NCBI GenBank assembly: GCA_902578175.1
Contig: CACHBY010000011.1
Coordinates: 1-25,055, forward strand
From: an uncultured Pelagibacteraceae bacterium
Lineage (GTDB): Bacteria; Pseudomonadota; Alphaproteobacteria; Pelagibacterales; Pelagibacteraceae
Direction: 5' to 3'
DNA length: 25,055 nt
Part shown: positions 1 to 7,739 of the stretch, in pieces
How the letters are laid out: each line of letters starts with the position of its first letter
Numbering within the stretch: position 1 is the first letter of the stretch
Notes under the pieces: generated by a model
Told to the model about the DNA's origin: nothing
What the model saw: the letters and a program-made list of their open reading frames with translations, nothing else
The model's database searches: none
Translations under genes and position numbers: made by a program

Positions 1-401
1 TGTTATGGATGACTGGTTTAATCGCTCCTTCAGCCTATAGATGGGGAGGTTTTGTCTCTATTGATATGTTGGAAAGATTTTTACCTAAAATCATATCCAA
101 TTTATTAACTTTATTTCTATTAATTATATCTTTATTTGTTTTGATCATTGGACTTGAATTAGGTTTAAAGCATATTAATGCTGGATGGATATTTAATTCT
201 GCCTCAATCAAAATTCCATTTAATTTAATTGGCGGCAAAGCTGAGCCAATAAAATTAGCTTGGATGTATATGTCCTTACCTGTTGGAATTGTTTTTTTGA
301 TTTCAGTAAATATAGAGTTAATTTTAAGAAATTTTTTAAGTAATTTTACAAAATTAGAGTTACCTGAAGATTTAGATAAACAAAAATTGGAGACCCAATA
401 A
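1..401 (+). CDS. dctQ: TRAP transporter small permease (DctQ), 5' partial
   Basis: Small membrane subunit of a TRAP transporter, which pairs with the large permease to import organic acids using an ion gradient and a periplasmic binding protein. The reading frame is open to the left edge (codons at 3-5 and 6-8 precede the ATG at position 9), so the real start lies outside the window. What remains is the conserved central loop (YRWGGFVSIDML) followed by two long hydrophobic helices, at about residues 27-53 and 83-107 counted from position 9. The family normally has four helices, so roughly the first two are missing. The stop codon overlaps the start of the large permease gene (TAATG at 399-403), which indicates translational coupling. 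Identification rests on this context plus the hydrophobic pattern. Confidence 0.88.
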   Translation, partial: LWMTGLIAPSAYRWGGFVSIDMLERFLPKIISNLLTLFLLIISLFVLIIGLELGLKHINAGWIFNSASIKIPFNLIGGKAEPIKLAWMYMSLPVGIVFLISVNIELILRNFLSNFTKLELPEDLDKQKLETQ

Positions 402-1690
402 TGTTAATCTGGTTTCTCCCTTTGTTTTTATTATTTTTGTTAATTGGATTACCAGTATTTTTCGGATTGTTGGCTGCTCCTGGAATTTTACTTTGGCTTA
501 ATGATCAATCTAGAGATGGAGCAATGCTTTATAGAAATATTTACAATGGCATTGATAGTTTTCCTTTAATGGCAATTCCATTTTTCATGTTAGCTGGTGA
601 GCTAATGAATAGGGGAGGAATTACTCAAAGATTAGTAGAATTTAGTCAAGCGATGATGGGTCATTTAAAAGGTGGTTTAGCACATGTTAACGTTTTAACT
701 TCGATGCTTTTTGCTGGCCTATCTGGATCTGCAGTTGCAGATACTTCTGCAATCGGCTCAATGTTAATTCCTGCAATGGAGAAACAAGGTTATACTAAAA
801 AATTTTCAGCAGCAATTACTGCAGCGAGCTCGGTTATTGGTCCAATTATTCCACCTTCAGGAATAATGATTATTTATGCATACGTTATGGGAGAGAGTGT
901 AGCCGCCTTATTCCTAGCAGGTATTATTCCTGGAATTTTAGTTGGTGTTAGTTTGATGGTTACAATTAAGTTTATGGCTAAAAGATATAATTTTCCTGCT
1001 GTAACAAAAAAGACAACATGGAGCCAAAGAGGAAAAGCTTCTTTAAAAGCTTTTTTCCCATTGATGACCCCAGTCATAATTCTGGGAGGTATACTTGGAG
1101 GAATTTTTACTCCAACAGAAGCATCTGCAGTTGCTGCTGCTTATGCAATGTTTATTGGTTTGTTTGTTTTAAAATCTTTAGAGTGGAAAGATGTACCAAA
1201 GGTTATGACAAAAGCTGCAATGGTTTCATCTGTAGTATTACTTTTGGTTGGTGCTGCAATGGCTTTTAAAACAGTTGTTAGTTTATCTCATGCACCAGAA
1301 TATCTTGCTGAATTTGTTTTGGGATTAACCGACAATCCTTATATTTTATTGTTTCTTATTAATATTTTACTATTTGTTGTTGGCATGTTTTTAGATGCAG
1401 GTCCAGCAATAATTATTTTAGGACCAATACTTGGACCTGTGTTTGTAGAACTAGGTGTACACCCAGTTCATTTTGCAATTATTATGTCAGTTAACTTAAC
1501 TGTTGGTTTAGCAACACCACCAATGGGTTTAGTGTTATTTGTAGCATCTTCAGTTTCTGGAGAAAGAGTTGAAACTATATCAAAAGCAATATTGCCGTTT
1601 TTAGCAGTTGAAGCTATTGTGATATTTTTAATTACATACTTTCCTTCAATCTCTATGACCATTCCTTTGCTTACAGGTTTTGCAAAATAG
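401..1690 (+). CDS. dctM: TRAP transporter large permease (DctM)
   Basis: Main transport subunit of the TRAP system in the inner membrane; 429 residues, the usual length for DctM. It is hydrophobic almost throughout, with about 11-12 predicted helices. It carries characteristic segments: FPLMAIPFFMLAGELMNRGG near residue 55, the LSGSAVADTSAIGSMLIPAM stretch near 107, and IGPIIPPSGIMIIYAY soon after. The C-terminal half repeats the pattern with NLTVGLATPPMGLVLF. The ATG at 401 overlaps the small permease stop by one base. The gene is followed after 88 bp by the binding-protein gene, so the order is QMP. The substrate cannot be told from this subunit. Confidence 0.96.
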   Translation: MLIWFLPLFLLFLLIGLPVFFGLLAAPGILLWLNDQSRDGAMLYRNIYNGIDSFPLMAIPFFMLAGELMNRGGITQRLVEFSQAMMGHLKGGLAHVNVLTSMLFAGLSGSAVADTSAIGSMLIPAMEKQGYTKKFSAAITAASSVIGPIIPPSGIMIIYAYVMGESVAALFLAGIIPGILVGVSLMVTIKFMAKRYNFPAVTKKTTWSQRGKASLKAFFPLMTPVIILGGILGGIFTPTEASAVAAAYAMFIGLFVLKSLEWKDVPKVMTKAAMVSSVVLLLVGAAMAFKTVVSLSHAPEYLAEFVLGLTDNPYILLFLINILLFVVGMFLDAGPAIIILGPILGPVFVELGVHPVHFAIIMSVNLTVGLATPPMGLVLFVASSVSGERVETISKAILPFLAVEAIVIFLITYFPSISMTIPLLTGFAK

Positions 1691-1709
1691 TTTTAAATTT
1701 TTTAGATAA

Positions 1710-1746
1710 TAGACACGGAGGTACAAATTAGGTATAGTTTCTATAC
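1710..1746 (+). promoter_or_regulatory. Sigma70-like promoter with overlapping palindromic operator before dctP
   Basis: A -35-like TAGACA (1710-1715; 5 of 6 to TTGACA) is separated by exactly 17 bp from a -10-like TATAGT (1733-1738; 5 of 6 to TATAAT). A perfect palindrome, GTATAG-TTT-CTATAC (1732-1746), covers the -10 box, as expected for a repressor site. Transcription would start near 1745, giving a leader of about 33 nt. This implies that the binding-protein gene has its own promoter besides any read-through from dctQM. A near-identical element lies before the panE-like operon (9579-9593). The assignment is inferred from pattern only. Confidence 0.55.
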
Positions 1747-1762
1747 TTAAATATATATTTAA

Positions 1763-1770
1763 AGAGAGGG
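1763..1770 (+). promoter_or_regulatory. Strong Shine-Dalgarno of dctP
   Basis: AGAGAGGG lies 8 nt before the ATG at 1779. The following GGGAAATAAT spacer recurs at tctC and, in a variant form, at the sugar-binding-protein gene. Most other genes in the window have no comparable purine-rich site, so this marks a highly translated message. Confidence 0.6.
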
Positions 1771-1778
1771 AAATAATA

Positions 1779-2831
1779 ATGAGTAAATTAATTAAATCAT
1801 TTTTTTCATTATTATTCTTAATTAGTTTTACAGCTTCTGTTTCAGCTGCTGATTACAATTTAAGAATGACAATGAACTCTAATGATCAAGATGAAGACTA
1901 TGATGGTTCAGTAGTATTTAAAAACTACGTAGAAGCAGCATCAAATGGAAAAATATCTGTGGAACTTTTTGTAGGTACACAGTTATGTTCTAAAGGAGCA
2001 GAATGTTTACAAGGTGTTTCTGATGGAAGTATCGATATTTACATTTCTACTTCTGGAGGAGCAGCTGGTGTATTCCCATATGTTCAAGTTTTAGATTTAC
2101 CTTATCTAATGGCAGACGACAGAATTGCTGAAGATGTTATGCAAGGTGATTTTGTAAGAACTATGAGACAAATGGCTCTTAAAGATTCAGGTGACTCAAT
2201 AAGATTAATGACTATTGGTAACACTGGTGGATGGAGAAATTTTGCTAACACAAAAAGAAGAGTTGCAGAACCATCTGACATGAAAGGTCTAAAAATCAGA
2301 ACTGTTGTAGCTGATTTACCTCAAGAGCTTGTAAGAGCTCTAGGCGCATCTCCAACTCCTATTCCATGGCCAGAATTATTTACATCTTTTCAAACAGGTG
2401 TAGTTGAAGGTTCTAAAAATGGGATAACTGACATTATGAATATGAAGTTTCCAGATGCGGGTCTAAAATATGTTACTTTAGATGGTCATGCATACATGGG
2501 AGCACTTTGGTGGATGAACAATGCAAAATACCAATCTATGCCAAAAGAACTTAAGAAAGTTATTACGGATGGATTTTATGCATTGCAACAAGCAACATTT
2601 GCATCTCCAAAAAGAAAATCAATCAAAGCATATGAAGACTTTGTAGCAGGTGGTGGAGATCTGTATGTTCCAACTCCAGCACAAAAAGCTAGCTTTAAAA
2701 AAGCTGCTAGTCCAGTTTATGATTGGTTTAAGTCAAATGTTAAAGGTGGTGGACAAATCTTTGACGCTTTAACTAGTGCAGTTGCTGATGCTGAGAAAAG
2801 AGCATCAAATGCATACGACAAAGACTTATAA
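1779..2831 (+). CDS. dctP: TRAP transporter solute-binding protein (DctP family)
   Basis: Periplasmic receptor that captures the substrate and delivers it to DctQM; 350 residues, the normal family length. Residues 1-23 form a signal peptide (short basic start, hydrophobic core, ...SVSAA cleavage region). The mature protein shows the DctP fold signatures: the LCSKGAECLQGVSDGSIDI segment, the LDLPYLMADD region, and GLKIRT with Arg at about 174. That arginine is the family's usual carboxylate-clamping residue, so an organic acid ligand is likely. It is also followed by PWPELFTSFQTGVVEG, typical of the family. The two cysteines of LCSKGAEC may form a disulfide. Start chosen at 1779 because of the strong upstream ribosome site and the complete signal peptide. 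Confidence 0.95.
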   Translation: MSKLIKSFFSLLFLISFTASVSAADYNLRMTMNSNDQDEDYDGSVVFKNYVEAASNGKISVELFVGTQLCSKGAECLQGVSDGSIDIYISTSGGAAGVFPYVQVLDLPYLMADDRIAEDVMQGDFVRTMRQMALKDSGDSIRLMTIGNTGGWRNFANTKRRVAEPSDMKGLKIRTVVADLPQELVRALGASPTPIPWPELFTSFQTGVVEGSKNGITDIMNMKFPDAGLKYVTLDGHAYMGALWWMNNAKYQSMPKELKKVITDGFYALQQATFASPKRKSIKAYEDFVAGGGDLYVPTPAQKASFKKAASPVYDWFKSNVKGGGQIFDALTSAVADAEKRASNAYDKDL

Positions 2832-2842
2832 TCTTAATTAAA

Positions 2843-2874
2843 TAATGGGGCGGATTTAATTATTCGCCTCATTA
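2843..2874. terminator. Hairpin between dctP and the Sel1 gene (terminator-like, no clear U tract)
   Basis: A 10-bp stem (TAATGGGGCG at 2843-2852 with CGCCTCATTA at 2865-2874, one G-T wobble) encloses a 12-nt loop. It serves the 3' end of dctP, and in the other direction it lies at the end of the minus-strand Sel1 gene, whose stop codon is in the right arm. No T run follows on the plus strand and only a loosely T-rich stretch on the minus strand. It may therefore act as an mRNA-end stabiliser or a weak bidirectional terminator. Confidence 0.5.
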
Positions 2875-3342
2875 CCTAAACGGATAAATCCAAGCTTTGT
2901 AATCTTTAATAAGTATATGCGCTTTTTCAATTTGTTCAGGAGTCATTTTTTTAATCACTTCCTCTTGAGAAATCGCAGCATCGGGATCACCTCCAATAGC
3001 AGACAAACCATACCACATGTAAGCTCGAACAAGATCAGGTGCAGGGAGTCCTCTACCAACTTCATAATACCATCCAACACCCGATTGAGCACCAGGATGA
3101 CCTTTCATCGAAGATCTAAGATACCATTCAAAGGCTCTAACATCGTCTTGTTCAACTCCAAGACCCATTGCATACATAATTCCAATAAGCTCTTCAGCAT
3201 CAGCGTTTCCAGACCGAGCAGCTGGCATCAGCTCTTCCATAGCTTCTTGAAATTTTCCAGCTTCCATCAAATCTCTAGCATTCTCAATTTCTGCAAAAAC
3301 TATAGATGGAATAAAAAAAATTATAAAAAAGTATCTCAACAT
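2872..3342 (-). CDS. Secreted Sel1-repeat (TPR-like) protein
   Basis: Small exported protein of 156 residues made of Sel1-type alpha-helical repeats, which in other proteins mediate protein-protein contacts. Residues 1-17 are a signal peptide (hydrophobic, Phe/Ile-rich, ending SIVFA). The repeats follow: AEELIGIMYAMGLGVEQDDVR (about residues 49-69) and a second unit with GVGWYYEVGRGL and RAYMWYGLSA (about 87-115). These carry the typical G-x-x-Y-x-x-G-x-G-V pattern and the A-x-x-WY helix. No catalytic motif is visible. Its ATG abuts the divergent cytochrome peroxidase gene with no spacer, so the promoter of each lies inside the other's coding region or signal-peptide region. Role unknown. Confidence 0.85.
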   Translation of the reverse strand: MLRYFFIIFFIPSIVFAEIENARDLMEAGKFQEAMEELMPAARSGNADAEELIGIMYAMGLGVEQDDVRAFEWYLRSSMKGHPGAQSGVGWYYEVGRGLPAPDLVRAYMWYGLSAIGGDPDAAISQEEVIKKMTPEQIEKAHILIKDYKAWIYPFR

Positions 3343-4680
3343 ATAAAAATATTAATATTTATAATTCCATTTTTAATTTCAGCAAACAAAACATATTCAA
3401 TTGAACTACCAAAACCTTTGACAAGTAATGATTTTCATACTGTTGATATGGAAAAAGTTAAAATTGGAAGACTTTTATTTCATGATAAAATTTTATCAGC
3501 CAATCGTAACATTGCTTGTGCAACATGTCATAGTCATGATTTAGGAGGGTCTGATGGACTTTCATTAGGAATTGGCGAGGGAGGACATGGTATTGGATTA
3601 GAAAGAACAGCTGGATCAGGGGATGATAAAATTAAAAAACGTATTCCTAGAAATGCTCTAGCATTATGGAATTTAGGATTTAAAGATATTACAACACTAC
3701 TTCACGATGGAAGAGTGACTAAATCTGACATATTTGGTAATGGTTTTAATACCCCAGCACAAGAACTGCTTCCAAAAGGCCTTGATAATATAGTTGCTGT
3801 ACAAGCTTTATTTCCAATGACAAGACAATTTGAAATGGCAGGAAATCCAGGTGAAAATGAAATTATAGGGCTTGTGTCAAAAGTTGGTAAAGACAGTATG
3901 AGAATTGATAGAGTTTGGCCTGTAATTACTCATAGAATAAGAGGAGTTCCTGAATATGTTGAAATGTTTAAACTTGCTTTTAATGATGTAGATAACGCTT
4001 TAGATATAAATATCACTCATATAGTAAACTCTATTGCAGCTTTTGAAATTCATGAATGGACATCATTTGACTCTCCATTTGATGAATATTTAAATGGAAA
4101 TAAAACAGCTTTAAATTCAAATCAGATTGCAGGTATGAACTTATTCTATGGCAAAGCTAATTGCAGCTCATGTCATTCTGGATCATTATTGTCTGATCAA
4201 AAATTTCATTCAATAGGTATTCCACAATTTGGACCAGGTAGAACTAGACCTTTTGATCCTTATGCGCGTGATGTTGGTAGAATGGTTGAAACAGATGATG
4301 TGAATGACATGTATAAATTTAAGACACCTGCGCTAAGAAATGTTTCTTTAACAGCACCTTATGGTCATAATGGTGCTTATCCAACACTTAAAGGCATAAT
4401 AAAACATCATTTAAATCCGATAGCTATGAATAAAAATTGGAAATCTCAATATGCAAATTTACCAAAGGCTCCATGGTTAGAACAAATTGATTTTGTAACT
4501 TTTTCAGACAAAAGAGAGCAGGATAGAATCATTTCAAGTATAGATATCAAACCAATAGATTTGAGTGAAAAAGAAATTAACCAATTAGTATCTTTTTTAA
4601 AATCTTTAACTGGTAAAAGTGGAAATCAAAGACCACTCGGTAAACCAGAAAAAGTACCAAGTGGATTAACAATTGATTAA
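3343..4680 (+). CDS. Di-heme cytochrome c peroxidase / MauG-family protein, non-standard start codon
   Basis: Periplasmic di-heme c-type protein of the CCP/MauG family, which reduces peroxide or oxidises a protein or small substrate. From the start used here the first heme site is CATCH (Cys59, Cys62, His63) and the second is CSSCH (Cys274, Cys277, His278). RLLFHDKILS, LALWNLGF and the C-terminal TPALRNVSLTAPYGHNGAY are family hallmarks. The frame is open far upstream through the antisense of the Sel1 gene, but that part is spurious. The signal peptide begins at KILIFIIPFLISANKTYS, and no in-frame ATG, GTG or TTG lies near it. The best-placed first codon is ATA at 3343; ATT at 3364 is the alternative. 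Function is secure at family level; the exact start is not. Confidence 0.85.
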   Translation: MKILIFIIPFLISANKTYSIELPKPLTSNDFHTVDMEKVKIGRLLFHDKILSANRNIACATCHSHDLGGSDGLSLGIGEGGHGIGLERTAGSGDDKIKKRIPRNALALWNLGFKDITTLLHDGRVTKSDIFGNGFNTPAQELLPKGLDNIVAVQALFPMTRQFEMAGNPGENEIIGLVSKVGKDSMRIDRVWPVITHRIRGVPEYVEMFKLAFNDVDNALDINITHIVNSIAAFEIHEWTSFDSPFDEYLNGNKTALNSNQIAGMNLFYGKANCSSCHSGSLLSDQKFHSIGIPQFGPGRTRPFDPYARDVGRMVETDDVNDMYKFKTPALRNVSLTAPYGHNGAYPTLKGIIKHHLNPIAMNKNWKSQYANLPKAPWLEQIDFVTFSDKREQDRIISSIDIKPIDLSEKEINQLVSFLKSLTGKSGNQRPLGKPEKVPSGLTID

Positions 4681-4711
4681 ACTTATTTAATTAAACTGAT
4701 AGATAATAAAT

Positions 4712-5794
4712 ATGGAAAAAATTAAATATGGAATTATTGGAGCTGGCACAATGGCTCGAGAACATATTTTAAATTTATCTTTAATAGATGAAGCCGAAGT
4801 AGTTGCTCTTTCAGATCCACATGAGGAATCTTTGAAACAGTGCCAAGAATTACTCAAATCAGAGGTTGTTTGTTTTAAAAATCATCTAGATCTGATCAAA
4901 GAAAATTTAGTTGATGTTTATCTAATTTCATCTCCTAATTTTACTCATATTCAAATTTTAAAAGATGTAATTAAAACTAAGAAACATATATTGGTTGAAA
5001 AACCTTTGTGTACTAAGACAAAAGATTGTTTAGAAATAGAAAAACTTACTAAAAATTACCCTTCAGTTTTTTGGACCGCAATGGAATATAGGTATATGCC
5101 TCCTGTTTCAAAATTTATCAAAGAAATTCGCAACAAAACAATTGGTGACCTAAAAACATTAACAATAAGAGAACACAGATTTCCTTTCTTAAAAAAAGTA
5201 AATGATTGGAACAGATTTGAAAAAAATACCGGAGGAACTTTAGTTGAAAAGTGTTGTCATTTTTTTGATTTGATGCGTTTTATTGTTAAGAGTGAGCCCA
5301 TAAGTGTTTATGCGAGTGGAGGACAAGATGTAAATCATTTAGATGAAGAGTATGATGGGAAAAAACCAGATATTATTGATAATGCATACGTAATTGTTAA
5401 TTTTGAGAATGGTTCAAGAAGTATGCTTGAGCTTTGTATGTTTGCTGAAAATTCTGAAATGCAAGAAGAGTTAATTGCAACAGGAAATATTGGCAAAATT
5501 GAAACTTCAGTTCCTTCAAACGAATCTGGAAAAACTACTTCTGATGTAAGAATTGGTATGAGAGACGGAAAAACTAAACAAGAAAGTGTTAGCGTGGATC
5601 CAAAAATACTTGAAGCAGGACACCATCATGGTTCAACTTATTATGAACATATAGCCTTTATAAATGCAGTAAAAAATAAATTAAAGCCAGAGGTATCTTT
5701 GAATGATGGATTAATTGCAGTTGCTGTTGGAGAAGCTGCTGAGACATCAATTAAACTTGGAAGAGTAGTTATGCTAAACGAGATAATTACTTAA
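4712..5794 (+). CDS. Gfo/Idh/MocA-family NAD(P)-dependent oxidoreductase
   Basis: Cytoplasmic dehydrogenase of the Gfo/Idh/MocA family (360 residues), which typically oxidises or reduces a sugar, inositol or related polyol. The N-terminal Rossmann fold starts with GIIGAGTMA (about residues 7-15) and has an acidic ADP-ribose-binding position in LSDPHEE. The cofactor/catalytic motif EKP is at residues 96-98 and EYRYMP follows near 123. The substrate-side motif GGTLVEKCCHFFD places a conserved histidine at 183. The start ATG has no clear Shine-Dalgarno, as is usual in this window. The 3' end overlaps the convergent hydroxyacid dehydrogenase gene by 8 bp. Substrate not predictable from sequence. 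Confidence 0.9.
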   Translation: MEKIKYGIIGAGTMAREHILNLSLIDEAEVVALSDPHEESLKQCQELLKSEVVCFKNHLDLIKENLVDVYLISSPNFTHIQILKDVIKTKKHILVEKPLCTKTKDCLEIEKLTKNYPSVFWTAMEYRYMPPVSKFIKEIRNKTIGDLKTLTIREHRFPFLKKVNDWNRFEKNTGGTLVEKCCHFFDLMRFIVKSEPISVYASGGQDVNHLDEEYDGKKPDIIDNAYVIVNFENGSRSMLELCMFAENSEMQEELIATGNIGKIETSVPSNESGKTTSDVRIGMRDGKTKQESVSVDPKILEAGHHHGSTYYEHIAFINAVKNKLKPEVSLNDGLIAVAVGEAAETSIKLGRVVMLNEIIT

Positions 5795-6707
5795 AAAAAT
5801 CTATCGCTTTTTTAACTATAAAATTACTAACTCTTATATTTGACTCTGTTGTGACACCTGAAATATGAGGAGTTAAAATACAATTCATTTCAGATGTTAT
5901 TCTTTCGTATAAATCTTTCTTAATAGGTTCATTTTCAAATACATCTAATGCAAATCCTGAAATTAGATTTTGATTATAAGCATCTATAAGATCATTCTCA
6001 TTTACAATACTACCTCTTGAAGTATTAATTATTATTGGCTGTTTTTGCATTTTAGAGAATGAAGACTTGTTGATTAAATTTTTAGTCTCTTCTGTTAATG
6101 GTAAGTGCAAAGAAATAATATCTGCATTTTTAAATAGATCTTCTAATGAAGATAATTTATAATTTTTTTCATTATCATCTAATTTTTTAATGTAAGGATC
6201 ATAAGCCAAAACATTTAGGCCATTTTTTAAACTATAGTCTGCAACCTTTCTACCAATGGTACCAAATCCTACAATTCCAATACACTTTCCATTTATTTCT
6301 GCAGATTTAATAATAGTTCTAGGCCAATCACCTTTAACTGTTCCGTTATGAAACATAGGAATTTTTTTTATCAAAGACATCGAAGATGAAATCACAAATT
6401 CAGCAACTGAGTCTGCATTCATGCCAGTTGCAGGTTGGACATGAATATTTTTGGTTTTACAAAATTCAGTATCAATATTATCTAAACCAACACCCAATCT
6501 TCCTATAAATTTTAAATTATTAGCATTAGATAAAATATCTTTATTTACTTGAGTTTTATTTCTAACAATTAAACCATCATAATCTTTAATTATCTCTAGA
6601 AGTTCCTTTTCTTTTTCCCATAACTTTTCATCAAATTTGATTTCAAAATTATTATTTAATTCATCTAAACTATTTTTATTAATAAATTCAGTTATCAAAA
6701 TTTTCAT
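5787..6707 (-). CDS. D-2-hydroxyacid dehydrogenase (PGDH-like family)
   Basis: NAD-dependent dehydrogenase interconverting a 2-hydroxyacid and a 2-oxoacid; 306 residues, without the C-terminal ACT domain of long serine-pathway PGDH enzymes. The nucleotide-binding motif is GIVGFGTIG (144-152) with an acidic residue in AYDPY. The catalytic triad is visible as Arg231 (NTSRGSIV), Glu260 (DVFENEP) and His281 (TPHISG). The N-terminal half holds GRLGVGLDNID (69-79), typical of the family. It is the last gene of a minus-strand operon with the PhyH-like protein, the 2OG oxygenase and the ketopantoate-reductase-like gene, 17 bp after its upstream neighbour. Likely acts on a product of those enzymes; substrate inferred only as an alpha-hydroxy acid. 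Confidence 0.92.
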   Translation of the reverse strand: MKILITEFINKNSLDELNNNFEIKFDEKLWEKEKELLEIIKDYDGLIVRNKTQVNKDILSNANNLKFIGRLGVGLDNIDTEFCKTKNIHVQPATGMNADSVAEFVISSSMSLIKKIPMFHNGTVKGDWPRTIIKSAEINGKCIGIVGFGTIGRKVADYSLKNGLNVLAYDPYIKKLDDNEKNYKLSSLEDLFKNADIISLHLPLTEETKNLINKSSFSKMQKQPIIINTSRGSIVNENDLIDAYNQNLISGFALDVFENEPIKKDLYERITSEMNCILTPHISGVTTESNIRVSNFIVKKAIDFFK

Positions 6708-6724
6708 AATTAATAATTGATATT

Positions 6725-7708
6725 TTAAATTAGCTTAGACAAATCCCTTTTATTTGTTTTAAAGGTAGGTAGAGGATACTTAAAAGCATATTTACGTGGA
6801 ATACACTTTTCTTTTGCTTTTTCCCAAAGAGCTAACCATTGTTTAAAATTCTGAATTTTGAGATTTTTTTTATTTTTACTTCTTACATAGAAGTTTGGTA
6901 GTGGATCTCTTCCAGAGGGTTGACCAGCTACATTGTATCTAAAATCTGCACTTATTCTAAAGTCATTTGATCTGTTAGGCAGAGAACAGTGAATTGAATG
7001 TTTATGTAAAAGTATTACATCCCCAACATCTGCCTCTAAGTGGATATGCTGCATTTTATCAAGTAATTTGCTGTCTTTAATTTCTACTTGGCCTCTGTAT
7101 CCAGCAATATGATTTAATAATCCCATTTTATTAATTTTCTTAACAGTAATCATGCACCCATTTTGTTTGGTAGTTTTTGTAAAAGGTATCCATACAGTAA
7201 CCATGTCAGTTAATTTTTGTCCTTTAGCATTGAGAACAGCAGCATCCTGATGCCAAGGTGTTCTTCCACTTAAACCGTCTAATATTGAACCTTTTGGTAA
7301 TTTTTTTTCAGGTTGTTTAATTCTAGTATTTTGTACTGGATTAGACATAATTTCTTTTCCCAAGATTTTTTCAACAACATCTAAAATATTTTTATTAGTA
7401 ATCAAATTCCATAAAGATTGAGTAGCAAAATAATCGCTATCTTTCTTAACATGATCTCTTGGTAATCTAGTATTAAAATATTGATCTAAATCATCAATTT
7501 TTAATTTTGATATATAAGAATATTTTTTTTTAAAATCTAAATTAAGAACTTTTTTTACATCCTTTTTTTTTGCAAATTTTTGGACCAAACAATCCATTAC
7601 AAATTCCATGTCATTAAGGATTGGTTTTAAATCTCTTTGAAAGTTAAGAACATTTTTTACTTTTAAATATCCTTGTTGAAATAATTGCTTTTGAAGATTA
7701 TTTGTCAT
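6725..7708 (-). CDS. Phytanoyl-CoA dioxygenase (PhyH) family Fe(II)/2-oxoglutarate oxygenase
   Basis: Non-heme iron oxygenase that would hydroxylate a small substrate using O2 and 2-oxoglutarate. The iron-binding facial triad is recognisable: His153 and Asp155 in TPWHQDAA, and His240 in KHSIHCSLPN. Arg251 (FRISADFRYN) is placed to bind the 2-oxoglutarate carboxylate. The jelly-roll core spans about residues 95-262; the first 90 residues are a Lys-rich helical extension. Length (327) is within the family range. Encoded between a second, unrelated-looking oxygenase and a hydroxyacid dehydrogenase, which suggests successive oxidation of one compound. The actual substrate of such bacterial PhyH proteins is diverse and is not predicted here. 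Confidence 0.88.
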   Translation of the reverse strand: MTNNLQKQLFQQGYLKVKNVLNFQRDLKPILNDMEFVMDCLVQKFAKKKDVKKVLNLDFKKKYSYISKLKIDDLDQYFNTRLPRDHVKKDSDYFATQSLWNLITNKNILDVVEKILGKEIMSNPVQNTRIKQPEKKLPKGSILDGLSGRTPWHQDAAVLNAKGQKLTDMVTVWIPFTKTTKQNGCMITVKKINKMGLLNHIAGYRGQVEIKDSKLLDKMQHIHLEADVGDVILLHKHSIHCSLPNRSNDFRISADFRYNVAGQPSGRDPLPNFYVRSKNKKNLKIQNFKQWLALWEKAKEKCIPRKYAFKYPLPTFKTNKRDLSKLI

Positions 7709-7739
7709 TAATAGAAACTATTAGAATTTTTTGATAATA

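Noticed and set aside
2917..3342. Open reading frame extending the cytochrome peroxidase by about 140 residues upstream
   Set aside because: It is antisense to the Sel1-repeat gene, has low-complexity Ser/Phe/His content, and would bury the clear signal peptide.
7501..7580. Dense poly-T runs in the minus-strand oxygenase genes as possible frameshift or terminator sites
   Set aside because: They encode Lys-rich stretches in an intact reading frame and have no adjoining hairpin.
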